A stretch of DNA of 64,000 nucleotides from Azophilus sp965215035 (GTDB taxonomy: Bacteria; Pseudomonadota; Gammaproteobacteria; Pseudomonadales; Azotimanducaceae), in NCBI GenBank assembly GCA_965215035.1, contig OZ244040.1, positions 1,860,001 through 1,924,000 of the forward strand, read 5' to 3'. The position numbers and the translations under genes are program-made. Below are positions 53,130-61,970 of this stretch, one piece after another. Each line of letters begins with the position of its first letter. Within the stretch, counting starts at the first letter, position 1. The notes beneath the pieces are model-generated. The model had not been told where the DNA came from and ran no database searches. It saw only the letters and a program-made list of their open reading frames with translations.

Positions 53130-56100
53130 ATGAATTCCGCTATGAGAACGCTGGTTTTTGCCTTGATGCTGTTGGTTCTGAGCACTTTCCTCGCACAACC
53201 TGTGGTGGCGAACACCGACATCTATTTCGAGTGTCCGTGTAGTGTGGAGCTCGAAGGAACGACATTGACCGTCACCTTTGGGTTGCGGAGCTTTGACGCG
53301 GCGAATAGCGGACCACTTCAGGTTTTGGTTTGGACGCAGGACGAAATCGAACGCTGGTATTTGTTGACTGAGTTTGACGTCACGGCCTCATTGAGCGCCA
53401 ATAGCAGCCTGGCTACGAATTCCTACGACGTCCAATTGGACTTTGCTTCGTTAGGCTCCGAGTTTCTGACGAACCCTGTTCACCTGATACCGACTCTGTA
53501 TGAGAAGGATGGCGGCGAGAGGCCAAGGTCTGTCGACTTCATCTATATGGAGGCACCGGTAGTTCTAAGCGACACGTTCTCGGTTGGTGAGGAAGATTTT
53601 CTGAAAGATAGCGACAACGACGGTGTGGGAGATATCAATGAACGCGCCGAGGGCACGGACCCGAGTGATCCTGACTCTGCTCCCGGCGAGTCAACAATCG
53701 ATGTGCTCGCTTGGTATAGTCAAATGTATCCACGTCTGTTCGATGGCGATCCTACCACTCGAATTCAGCATCTGTTCGATCTCGCCAACCTCATTCTGCA
53801 AAACAACGGCCTCCCGATTCGATTTCGTTTGGTAGGTCTGGTCGAAACTCAGCTTTCCGACGACACTGACATCAGTGGCTTCTTCGAGTGGATCGACGAA
53901 ACCGATCTGCTTCGGGAAGGAGATCGACATGGATCGGATGTGAACGTGCTGTTCCGGAGACACTCCCCTGGTGCCTGTGGCCAAGCGCCTCTCCCTGTCC
54001 GGACACGGGGTCGCATAGGCCGTGAGGTGTTTCTGGCTAGCTATGCCGTAGTCTATGGGCTTTGCGGTTCCATAACGCTTGTGCACGAACTCGGTCATCT
54101 ATTCGGCTTGGGCCACTCACGCTGGCAGGTTGACAACGCCCCGATAGGCACTTGGCGGTGGTCCCGCGGCCATGCCGTCGCCGGAGGCTTTAACACCATC
54201 ATGTCCTATGGGTTTATGAGGAGTGTTGGGTTGTCGGTGTTTTCCGATCCAGACGCGGAGTGTCAAGGGGCTCTTGAGAGCCCGCAACCATGCGGTGTGG
54301 ATCCATTGGAAATCGACGGTGCCGCCGCTGTCACCAGCCTTGATGCCGTTCGTTTTCAGGTCGCCCGTGTCAGGGAAGGACTTGAAGACAGGGACGACGA
54401 CGGCTTCGTCGATCCGGTGGACGAGTTTCCCGACGACCCTGACGAATGGCGAGACACGGATGGGGATGGCGTTGGTAACAGGGCTGACACGGACGATGAC
54501 AATGACGGCGTTGGCGACGCAAGCGACGCGTTTCCGTTTGACGCTTCCGAATCGGTTGATGCCGATGAAGATGGAGTAGGCGACAACGCAGACGGCGACG
54601 ACGACAACGACGGGCTGGCGGATGGCATCGACCTCCTTCCCCTCGACGCTTCGGAGGTAGACGAGATCGTATTGTTGTTCCCGCCCGCTTCTGACGCAAA
54701 CCGCCAGGGGTTCCTCAGGGTGATAAACCAGTCCGAGGAGTCAGGCGAGGTGCGCATAGGGGTAGGAGACACGACCGGTCGCAGCTCTGGTCCACTGACG
54801 TTGTCCATCGACGCCAACCAGACCGTCCACTTCAACTCCGACGATCTGGAATCGGGCAATGCTGCTAAGGGCCTTTCCGGCGGAGTCGGTGTCGGGGAAG
54901 GCGACTGGCGCCTGGAGTTGGCGAGCGACCTTGACGTCGACGTTTCGTCCTACATGCGAACAAATGATGGTTTCCTCACTGCAATGCATGACGTCGTCCC
55001 CAGTGAAGGAAACACGCACCAGGTTGCGATCTTCAACCCCGCTTCAAACATAAACCAAGTCAGCAGGTTGCTGATTCTCAATCGGAGCGACGAGAATGCG
55101 GCAATCTCCATTTCGGGCGTTGACGACCGGGGGAACTCTCCGGGTAGCGAAGTTAGCACCACGATTCCTCCAGGCGCCACCCGTACCATTTCGTCGGAAG
55201 AACTGGAGTCCGGCGGCACGGACCTGGATGGGAGCCTCGGCGACGGCCAGGGTAAGTGGCGACTCAGCGTGGAATCCGACCGTGCCCTGTCGGTGATGAA
55301 CCTGCTTGAGAGTCCCACCGGCCATCTGACCAACCTTTCTACCGTGCCACGGCGGGGATTTGCAGGGTATTTCGTTCCGTTCGTGCCCGCGGCGGCTGCC
55401 TCGAACCTCCAGGGATTCGTACGAGTCATCAATCGTTCGAGACTGGACGCAAGGGTCCTCATCGCCGCCTACGATGACGAAGGTCGAAGATACGGGCCGA
55501 TCGCGCTTTCTGTGGGCACCAACCAGGCGGCACATTTCAATTCAAATGATCTGGAGTGGGGCAACGACGAGAAAGGGCTCCCAGTCGGAATTGGTCCCGG
55601 GGAGGGCGATTGGCGTTTGGAACTGACCAGCAACCGTAGCATTGAGGTGCTCTCCTACATTAGAACGACGGATGGTTTCCTTACGGCAATGCACGATTTG
55701 GTGCCAAGCTATGGATTTGATCACTGGGTGGGGATTTTCAACCCCGGCCAAAATCGAAACCAGGTGAGCAAGCTACGCATGATCAACTGGAACGACGAAA
55801 CGGCCGAAGTCACAATCGGTGGGGTTGACGACAAGGGGTTGCCATCGAGCGGTTCGGTACAAACGACGATCCCGGCAGGTGCGAGCCGAACGATTTCTGC
55901 TGCACAACTGGAAGATGGCGGACCAGGACTGAACGGTGCTCTGGGCGCTGGTACAGGCAAGTGGTCGTTGACCGTCGAGTCCGATGTGCGAATCGCGGCT
56001 ATGAGCCTGCTTGAGACGCCGACGGGGCATCTGACCAATCTGTCCACCGTGCCGGGTCTCGCGTCGACGCCCCCCCCTGTCGAGCACATAACGGATTATG

Positions 56101-56816
56101 TCCCCACACCGGTGATGCTGAGAATTCCGCCCGGTCGATTCGATATGGGCTGTTTGTCGAATGACAGCGATTGCGACTACACCGAATTGCCGGTCCATGA
56201 GGTGATCATCTCGAATGGCTTCGAACTCTCGAAGTACGAAGTGACCGTAGCGCAGTGGAGTGACTGCGTGGATGCCGGTGGATGTCCATCCGGTCGAGAC
56301 GGGCTAGGGAGTAGCAGTTCGGACATGCCGGTCCGGAATGTCAATTGGGACGATGCACAGGCATACGTTCAGTGGCTTTCACAGCAGACCGGCCAAACGT
56401 ATCGCCTGCCAACCGAGGCGGAATGGGAGTATGCGGCACGGGCGGGATCGGACACGAAATTCAGTTGGGGGGACGAGGTTGGTGAAGGCCGTGCCAATTG
56501 CGATGGCTGCTGGAGCAACTGGTCCCGTGCTCGCGCGGCCGTTGGATCTTTTGCAGCGAATGCTTGGGGGCTTCACGACATGCATGGCAACGTAGCCGAG
56601 GTCGTAGAAGATTGTTGGAACGAGACCTATGACGGAGCGCCGAGCGATGGCAGTGCGTGGAAAACTGGGGATTGCACCAGGCGTGTCGTCCGTGGTGGTG
56701 ACTATGTTAGGGAGCCCCGCAGAATCCGGTCAGCGCATCGAGAATGGCAGATCATCGGTACCGACCAGCAACGCTACGCCAACCAGGGATTCCGAGTGGC
56801 ACGATCCCTCGAATGA
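53130..56816 (+). CDS. Secreted multidomain protein: metzincin protease + TSP3 repeats + duplicated module + FGE-like domain
   Basis: 1228 residues. A signal peptide (RTLVFALMLLVLSTFLAQPV) ends near residue 28. A first calcium-binding TSP3-type repeat lies at ~160-185 (DSDNDGVGDINERAEGTDP). The catalytic metzincin motif HELGHLFGLGH is at residues 319-329 with the Met-turn NTIMSYG near 358. More TSP3 repeats at ~420-507 (DTDGDGVGNRADTDDDNDGV). Two copies of a ~230-residue module (~513-745 and ~747-978) each contain RGFxRVINxS-, GEGDWRLEL- and DGFLTAMHD-type segments and end in PTGHLTNLSTVP. From ~994 to the end is a formylglycine-generating-enzyme-type domain (PPGRFDMGC, YRLPTEAEWEYAARAG, GLHDMHGNVAEVVEDCW, RVVRGGDYV); the usual catalytic Cys pair after RGGS is missing (RGGDYVREPRRIRSAHRE), so this domain is probably structural or ligand-binding. 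A probable exported protease with a surface-interaction region. Confidence 0.85.
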   Translation: MNSAMRTLVFALMLLVLSTFLAQPVVANTDIYFECPCSVELEGTTLTVTFGLRSFDAANSGPLQVLVWTQDEIERWYLLTEFDVTASLSANSSLATNSYDVQLDFASLGSEFLTNPVHLIPTLYEKDGGERPRSVDFIYMEAPVVLSDTFSVGEEDFLKDSDNDGVGDINERAEGTDPSDPDSAPGESTIDVLAWYSQMYPRLFDGDPTTRIQHLFDLANLILQNNGLPIRFRLVGLVETQLSDDTDISGFFEWIDETDLLREGDRHGSDVNVLFRRHSPGACGQAPLPVRTRGRIGREVFLASYAVVYGLCGSITLVHELGHLFGLGHSRWQVDNAPIGTWRWSRGHAVAGGFNTIMSYGFMRSVGLSVFSDPDAECQGALESPQPCGVDPLEIDGAAAVTSLDAVRFQVARVREGLEDRDDDGFVDPVDEFPDDPDEWRDTDGDGVGNRADTDDDNDGVGDASDAFPFDASESVDADEDGVGDNADGDDDNDGLADGIDLLPLDASEVDEIVLLFPPASDANRQGFLRVINQSEESGEVRIGVGDTTGRSSGPLTLSIDANQTVHFNSDDLESGNAAKGLSGGVGVGEGDWRLELASDLDVDVSSYMRTNDGFLTAMHDVVPSEGNTHQVAIFNPASNINQVSRLLILNRSDENAAISISGVDDRGNSPGSEVSTTIPPGATRTISSEELESGGTDLDGSLGDGQGKWRLSVESDRALSVMNLLESPTGHLTNLSTVPRRGFAGYFVPFVPAAAASNLQGFVRVINRSRLDARVLIAAYDDEGRRYGPIALSVGTNQAAHFNSNDLEWGNDEKGLPVGIGPGEGDWRLELTSNRSIEVLSYIRTTDGFLTAMHDLVPSYGFDHWVGIFNPGQNRNQVSKLRMINWNDETAEVTIGGVDDKGLPSSGSVQTTIPAGASRTISAAQLEDGGPGLNGALGAGTGKWSLTVESDVRIAAMSLLETPTGHLTNLSTVPGLASTPPPVEHITDYVPTPVMLRIPPGRFDMGCLSNDSDCDYTELPVHEVIISNGFELSKYEVTVAQWSDCVDAGGCPSGRDGLGSSSSDMPVRNVNWDDAQAYVQWLSQQTGQTYRLPTEAEWEYAARAGSDTKFSWGDEVGEGRANCDGCWSNWSRARAAVGSFAANAWGLHDMHGNVAEVVEDCWNETYDGAPSDGSAWKTGDCTRRVVRGGDYVREPRRIRSAHREWQIIGTDQQRYANQGFRVARSLE

Positions 56817-57068
56817 CTTCGGTACGCTCAAGGGTAGTTCCCGACTTACGTGTCGCGATTCTTGACAGAATCAAACGCCGGGCCGGAAGTTGTTTGTGAT
56901 AGGTGACCCCGGCTATTCCGATGCAGGAACGGAGGCGACGGCGCGCCGATTCAGGGTTTCGCCCGGGTTGGTTCGCCACCAGCTCGAGAACTTGGGGCTG
57001 GGCACCGGCCATGGCGGGCAATATCGCCCCCGGTCCAGAAGATAGGCGCCGCCCGAGGCCCGAGGCCC

Positions 57069-58394
57069 TTAGCGGGCCCGGAAGCGCACCGGCAGATGCC
57101 AGCAGGTGTGCATCTCGCCGATGCGGCGGCAGGCCTGATAGGCGCCGGCCCCTGGTGCCAGCCTCAGATCGGCGACGGCGTCGATCAGAACCTCGGACGC
57201 GGTGACCAAGGCATCGCGGGTGATCGCGAATGCCGACGGCGGGCGGTCTTCGGGTATCGCCGGCTGCTTCGAGGGCGGGCCGAGGCCGAACATGATACCG
57301 GTGGCAAGCCCGTCGGCCCGGTACTGTCCACGCGCCTCCCGATGGCAAATATCCTTGCGGTTGACGATGAACCGGTCGGGGTCGCTGAACACCCGCGGGT
57401 CGCGGTTGCCCGCGGCGGCCGAGCAGATCACCAGCCCGCCTTCGGGAATCAGGCGCCCGAAGCGTTCCACCTCGTGCCGGGCGAACCGCATGGCCTGCAG
57501 GGTCGGTGCCGAGTGCCGGAACGTCTCCAGCACGGCCAGCTTCAGGAAGCGGGGTTCGTCCAGGATGGACTGAAGCCGTTCGGGTTCCTCAAGCAGGCGC
57601 AACCAGAGGTTGGCGAGACTGCCGTGCATTGCATCGAGGTCGACCTCGACGAGTGTGGCCACCAGGTCTTGGGCGCTAACCGGACCGTCTTCCCGTTCCA
57701 GGGCGGCAAGCGCCGAGATCATGTCGTCGCCGGGGTCGGCACGCCGTTGCTCGATTAGGGGCGCGAAGTACCGCTCGAGCTCCCGGGCGGCGGACAACCC
57801 GGCCTGTCGCAGCCGGGGTTCCCAGGTGACACCCCGCCGCATTGCCTGGAAACGGGCGGCAAAGGCGTTGGTGTCCCCGGCCGGCAGCTTGAGCACGGCC
57901 AGCAGCAGTTCCAGGGGAAAGCGAGCCGCGAATTCGATGGCGAGGTCCGCCTCGCCCCGGGCTGCGAAGTCGCTCACCGCCTGCCGCGCTAGGCGCTCGG
58001 CGTTGTCCTGGATACCGGTCGCGACGGCGCCATAGAGTGCGAGTTCGCCGGTCAGAATACGGCCGCCGTTATCGAGCCCCAGCATCCAGCCTCTCGGCCG
58101 TGTCTCGAAGTTCGCATCGTCCGTGAAGATGGATGTCACATCGTTGTAGCGGGTCACCCAGTAACAGTTGCCGAGCCAGTCCCGGTAACAGGGATAGTTC
58201 TCGCGCAGGATCGCGAGCAGCGGGTACGGGTCGTGCGCAAACTCCGGCGAGATAAGCTGGATCGGCTTGATCTTTTCCGTGGACTGCCCAACCCGTTCAC
58301 GCTGGTGGATTTCGTAGGTACGAAAGCCCGCCTCGCCGCGAGTTCCCTGGGGAATGGCGACGCCGTTCGCGCCGATGACTGCGGTGCCTCGCAT
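57069..58394 (-). CDS. P450-fold protein lacking the heme-ligating cysteine
   Basis: 441 residues. The fold is P450: HDPYPLLAILRENYPCYRDW near the start, the K-helix ExxR (LETFRHSAPT), and a GNRDPRVFSDPDRFIVNRKD segment. The heme loop, which should read FGxGxHxCxG, is FGLGPPSKQPAIPEDRPPSA, with neither Cys nor His. The I-helix also lacks the AGxET motif (EVDLDAMHG instead). No frame shift at this place restores a Cys. It therefore cannot bind heme by the normal thiolate. It directly follows (18 bp) a canonical P450, like the EryCII/DesVIII helper proteins, which are P450 homologues that activate a partner. The helper role is inferred. Confidence 0.88.
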   Translation of the reverse strand: MRGTAVIGANGVAIPQGTRGEAGFRTYEIHQRERVGQSTEKIKPIQLISPEFAHDPYPLLAILRENYPCYRDWLGNCYWVTRYNDVTSIFTDDANFETRPRGWMLGLDNGGRILTGELALYGAVATGIQDNAERLARQAVSDFAARGEADLAIEFAARFPLELLLAVLKLPAGDTNAFAARFQAMRRGVTWEPRLRQAGLSAARELERYFAPLIEQRRADPGDDMISALAALEREDGPVSAQDLVATLVEVDLDAMHGSLANLWLRLLEEPERLQSILDEPRFLKLAVLETFRHSAPTLQAMRFARHEVERFGRLIPEGGLVICSAAAGNRDPRVFSDPDRFIVNRKDICHREARGQYRADGLATGIMFGLGPPSKQPAIPEDRPPSAFAITRDALVTASEVLIDAVADLRLAPGAGAYQACRRIGEMHTCWHLPVRFRAR

Positions 58395-58412
58395 GGCGGA
58401 GTTCCCGTTTCT

Positions 58413-59846
58413 TCAGGCCAGGTCGTAGTCTAGATAGAGTTCGCGAACCGAGATCAGGCCGATGGGTCGCAGGCTCTCCCCGTCGATATCCCTGGGCATG
58501 CGCCCGATGTTGATGCGCGGGTTCTTCAGGTGCTTGAGCAGGATGCGGGAGCCTTCCACCGCCTCCTGGTGTGATATCCAGGCACCCGGACACAGATGCG
58601 GGCCGACGCCGAAGGCCATGTGATTACGGCGGCCATCCCGGTTGTAGCCGCTGCGCAGGATCTTCCCCGAGTACAGGTCGTCCCGGAAGATGTTGAAGGT
58701 TTCCGGATCCCTGAAGATGCGCTCGTCGTGATTGGCGGAGAAGTCGACCATCTGCATGAGCGACCCGGCGGGCACCTTGACGCCGTGCATGACCACATCG
58801 TAGGTGTTGTGCCGGGGCTGGCCGCCGATGGACGAGGAGTGACGCAGGGTCTCGTGGAACGCGGTATCCCAAAGCGCATCGTCGTTACAGACCGCCTCGA
58901 ACTGATCCGGGTGCTGCAAGAGCAGGTACCACATGTTGAGAATGGCGCCGCGGGTTGTCTCGCCGCCACCGCCGACCACAAGCGCGATGTTGGAGGTGAT
59001 CTCTTCCGTTGAGAGGTAATCCCCGTCCACCCTGGTCTCGCAGAGCTTGGAGATGATGTCCTTGGAGATCGGGTTGCCCGCCTCGTCGTAAAGCCAGGTG
59101 GGCTGCTTGCGGCGCGCCTCGACGATGCCCTCGACATAGTCTTCGAGGTGCTGGCGCGCCTCTAGGCCCTGCCGGTGGGTATGCGAACCGCCCAGGCCCG
59201 ACATCATGGAGTTGTACCAGTAGTAGAAATCGTCCTGGGCTTCCTTCGGAAAGCCCAGTACTTCGCAGACCACCCGGATGGGGAACTCGTTGGCGAAGGC
59301 GCGGCCGAGTTCCACCGTGCGCACGCCGTCCTTGTCGCAGACGACTTCGGGATCGTCGATTTCCTGCCAGGCCTCGATCATCTCCCGGGCTTGGCGCTGA
59401 ATCGCCGGAATGCGGTTCTTCAGCGATTGCCCCACCAGATGCTGCCCGTACAGGTTGCGCCGGCGCCGGTGCTCCACACCGGAAAGCTCGAGCTGGGTAT
59501 TGCCCAGCACACCGCTGGAGCTACCCTTGGGTATGGTATTGAACCCCTCGTCGTCGAAGTAGCACCTGGTGATGTCTTCGTAGCGGGTGACGTAGTAGGT
59601 ATTGCAGAGCCGGTCGTGAAACACCGGATAGTGGTCGCGCAGGATCCGGTAATAGGGGTACGGATTGCGCATGAACTCGGCGGAATTGAGGATTCTGGGG
59701 TCGAACAGCGGCGTCCCGTCCGGCGCATGGCCCATGTCCACGGCGACCCCTTCCGGCATGAGCGGGAAATCGGCCTGTGCGCCCGGGTCGTCCGGGGCAG
59801 GCGTTTCCGAAAAGACATCCAGTGCGAATGGGCAACCGCCACGCAT
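58413..59846 (-). CDS. Cytochrome P450 (canonical, CYP of class I type)
   Basis: 477 residues from the ATG at 59846; a longer open frame to 60119 is not supported. The I-helix has GGGGETTRGAIL, the K-helix ExxR is HETLRHSSS, and the heme loop is MAFGVGPHLCPGAWISHQEA with the Cys near residue 419. The N-terminus carries ~80 extra residues before the NPYPYYRILRDHYPVFHDRL start of the fold. It is the first gene of a pair with the degenerate P450 downstream, and a 7Fe-type ferredoxin is divergent 196 bp away. Substrate unknown; the size and motifs resemble terpenoid- and steroid-oxidising families. Confidence 0.94.
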   Translation of the reverse strand: MRGGCPFALDVFSETPAPDDPGAQADFPLMPEGVAVDMGHAPDGTPLFDPRILNSAEFMRNPYPYYRILRDHYPVFHDRLCNTYYVTRYEDITRCYFDDEGFNTIPKGSSSGVLGNTQLELSGVEHRRRRNLYGQHLVGQSLKNRIPAIQRQAREMIEAWQEIDDPEVVCDKDGVRTVELGRAFANEFPIRVVCEVLGFPKEAQDDFYYWYNSMMSGLGGSHTHRQGLEARQHLEDYVEGIVEARRKQPTWLYDEAGNPISKDIISKLCETRVDGDYLSTEEITSNIALVVGGGGETTRGAILNMWYLLLQHPDQFEAVCNDDALWDTAFHETLRHSSSIGGQPRHNTYDVVMHGVKVPAGSLMQMVDFSANHDERIFRDPETFNIFRDDLYSGKILRSGYNRDGRRNHMAFGVGPHLCPGAWISHQEAVEGSRILLKHLKNPRINIGRMPRDIDGESLRPIGLISVRELYLDYDLA

Positions 59847-60042
59847 CCCTGCCTCCGTTCGAGATGGCTGTGGCCCATAGCGTAGTATGTGTCCGTATAA
59901 CCGTCCAGCCTGAGGGTACTCCGATAGCGGCTGGGTTTGGCGCGGTCGGCCATCGTCTGGCTTGGCATCCGGATTTGAATTGGCTAGCCTAGCGGCCCGA
60001 ACGGCGGCCCCCAGGGTCCGCGCGGCATTGGAACGGGAATCC

Positions 60043-60345
60043 ATGACCTTTGTCATCACCAATGCGTGCATCGATGTACAGGACCGGTCATGCGTCGAGG
60101 TGTGTCCGGTGGACTGCATCTACTTCGACGAGGACGACGACCGCATGTGCTACGTGCACCCGGACGAGTGCATCGACTGCGCGGCCTGCGAATCGGCCTG
60201 CCCCGTCGGGGCGATATTCGTCGACGAACAGGTGCCCTCGGACGTGCGGGAGTTCACGGCCATCAATGCCCAATGGTTCGTGGACAAGCAGGCGACCCGC
60301 CATCGCGTCAACGAAATCGCTAGTAGCGGGCTGTCCATAACCTGA
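60043..60345 (+). CDS. fdxA: 7Fe/4Fe-4S ferredoxin (FdxA type)
   Basis: 100 residues from the ATG at 60043. Cluster residues: CIDVQDRSCVEVCPVDCIYF (with the VCPVDC box of the [3Fe-4S]/[4Fe-4S] type) and CIDCAACESACPVGAIFV for the second cluster. The INAQWFVDKQATRH C-terminal tail is typical of FdxA. It is encoded divergently from the P450 pair and could supply electrons to P450 at 58413, although such ferredoxins also serve other oxidoreductases. Confidence 0.93.
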   Translation: MTFVITNACIDVQDRSCVEVCPVDCIYFDEDDDRMCYVHPDECIDCAACESACPVGAIFVDEQVPSDVREFTAINAQWFVDKQATRHRVNEIASSGLSIT

Positions 60346-60574
60346 AGCCAGGCACTGCTGGGTTTCCACCGACGCACCTGATCGGGAGCAACTGGCGATG
60401 CGTCCCATGGGGCCGGGGGGTGGCTTTCACTGCGCCATTGAGCTGCCGGCCAGTGCGGGCGCAACAGGCCTTGCGGGGACTGGTGCCATATCACATATGA
60501 TAGGTTACAGGCACCTTGGCGTTTCACCACCGACCACCGCGGCGTCACACCGGAGCGACCCTAACCGCAGGGCC

Positions 60575-60660
60575 ATCCCAAAGTCGTCTACTAGCCTTCG
60601 GCCAAACTCCATATAGATGGTTACGAATATTTTTCGGAATCTAATGAATTTTCTGAAATT
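60575..60660. repeat. AT-rich diverged repeat, copy A
   Basis: A stretch in the 400-bp gap between fdxA and the MaoC gene shares about three quarters of its bases with copy B at 61185 in segments GTCGTCTAC-AGCC-TCGG, TATAGATGGTT, GAAT-TTTTTC and the AT-rich end. It is AT-rich in a GC-rich genome. On the minus strand both copies end in a reading like SEKYS/SEKHS ... RRLVDDFG / RGLVDDLG, so they may be remnants of the 3' end of a duplicated gene. Confidence 0.55.
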
Positions 60661-60745
60661 TTATCTCAAGAGTGATGCTTTGGGATGGTCCTGGCCCCTA
60701 ACCGACATTTGCTGCTTGACGAGACACCGGCGTTTCGGGCTCCAT

Positions 60746-61159
60746 TCACGAATCGGGTAACTTGACCCTGGCGGTTCCAAAAACGCGGGTTTCGCCCGCA
60801 TCGTTGGTGATGGTGATGTCGATCTCGACCGCGCCGGATTGTGCGTCGATGTCCGTGACCGCGCCCTTGACGTGGCAGGGCTCGTCCACGATCAGCGGTG
60901 CCCGGAACACTGTGTCTAGGTGACGCAGTTCGGCCTGCGGTGCCCAGCGATGAATCATGGCCGCGAGAAAGCCCTGGCTCATGACGCCCGGCACCAGGGC
61001 ACCGGGCAGACCTTCCCCGCGCGCCGCCTCGTGGTCGGTGAACCGGCTGGCGGGCCAATGCGCGGCCTGGGTGAACTTCCGCACGTTGTCGAGGCTGGTG
61101 TCCGGGTCGAACGCCGGCAACTCCTCACCGAACTCTACATCCTGAATATTGCGGCACAT
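60746..61159 (-). CDS. MaoC-like hot-dog dehydratase
   Basis: 137 residues. The fold begins VEFGEELPAFDPDTSLDNVR, contains SRFTDHEAARGEGLPGALVP with the family's active-site-loop His/Asp region and GVMSQGFLAAMIHRWAPQAE, and ends VFGTARVKLPDS. MaoC-like enzymes hydrate enoyl-CoA or act as thioesterase-like dehydratases. It lies between the two AT-rich repeat copies, and a second MaoC/FAS1-type gene follows upstream at 61516, a pair that often forms one heteromeric hydratase. Confidence 0.85.
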   Translation of the reverse strand: MCRNIQDVEFGEELPAFDPDTSLDNVRKFTQAAHWPASRFTDHEAARGEGLPGALVPGVMSQGFLAAMIHRWAPQAELRHLDTVFRAPLIVDEPCHVKGAVTDIDAQSGAVEIDITITNDAGETRVFGTARVKLPDS

Positions 61160-61184
61160 GATCCAAAACTTGACGCATCCTGAT

Positions 61185-61310
61185 CGACCCCAAGGTCGTC
61201 TACCAGCCCTCGGTAAAAGCGGTTATAGATGGTTTGTGAATGTTTTTCAGAAGATCGGGCAGTATCTAGCAGAATCCTATACTTTTCCAGAAATTTCCTT
61301 TCAAGATCAG
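61185..61310. repeat. AT-rich diverged repeat, copy B
   Basis: Partner of copy A at 60575, on the other side of the MaoC gene. On the minus strand it lies within an open frame (61135-61503) reading ERKFLEKYRILLDTARSSEK and TIYNRFYRGLVDDLG. The frame has no convincing start and no recognised domain, so I treat it as a remnant. Confidence 0.5.
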
Positions 61311-61515
61311 CACCTCCCGCTATCGCCCCGATGCCCAGTTTCGCGGCTCGACCCGACGGGGATTCGCTCGATTTGGGTGTCCTATTATGGCAATTCCATG
61401 CACACATCGGGCGTAGCGGAAGTTGTTGTTTCAAGAGCGAACACTTTGCGATGGTACTGTTAGGACGCATCAGGGTTCCATACGCTCTTTGGATGTTGCG
61501 CAACGGCGGCCCCCG

Positions 61516-61968
61516 TCATGTCCCGGGCCGCTCCCGGATCACCGTGCTGGTATCGGTGAACGCGAGGCATTCGCCATCGGGGCCGAGAATCTTCATGCGC
61601 TTGACGAAGAAGACCATCCGGCCCGACCGCCCGGTCTTCGCGTAGATGTCGTGCATATGGGTCTTGCCGGTGAGCCCGACGCCGGGGCGGATGGGCTTGT
61701 GCACTGTTACGGCGCGGCCGGCGTCCATGCCGAGCCCCGCGACCCTGGGAAAGCCGGCCGGTAGTCGATTGTAGGGCTCCAGGCTGGCGGCCATGGTTGG
61801 GGGGGCTTGGAAATCCCGGTGGCTCGGCTCCGTATAGCGGGGCAGTAGTTCCCCGCAGCAGGCGGCGTACTGGGCGATTTCTTCGGCGGAGAGCTCGAAT
61901 TTCCGCTCATCGAATACCTGGTTCAGGTATTCGACCCGTAGCGCCTCGATATTCAGCGGCTCACTCAT
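61516..61968 (-). CDS. MaoC/FAS1-like dehydratase N-terminal-type hot-dog protein
   Basis: 150 residues. The sequence FELSAEEIAQYAACCGELLP, THMHDIYAKTGRSGRMVFFV and a NRLPAGFPRVAGLGMDAGRA segment match the FAS1-like dehydratase domain (MaoC_dehydrat_N) of enoyl-CoA hydratase 2-type proteins. It should pair with the MaoC gene at 60746. It is 2 bp from the PHP-domain gene on the same strand, so it belongs to the coaE operon. Confidence 0.8.
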   Translation of the reverse strand: MSEPLNIEALRVEYLNQVFDERKFELSAEEIAQYAACCGELLPRYTEPSHRDFQAPPTMAASLEPYNRLPAGFPRVAGLGMDAGRAVTVHKPIRPGVGLTGKTHMHDIYAKTGRSGRMVFFVKRMKILGPDGECLAFTDTSTVIRERPGT

Positions 61969-61970
61969 GG

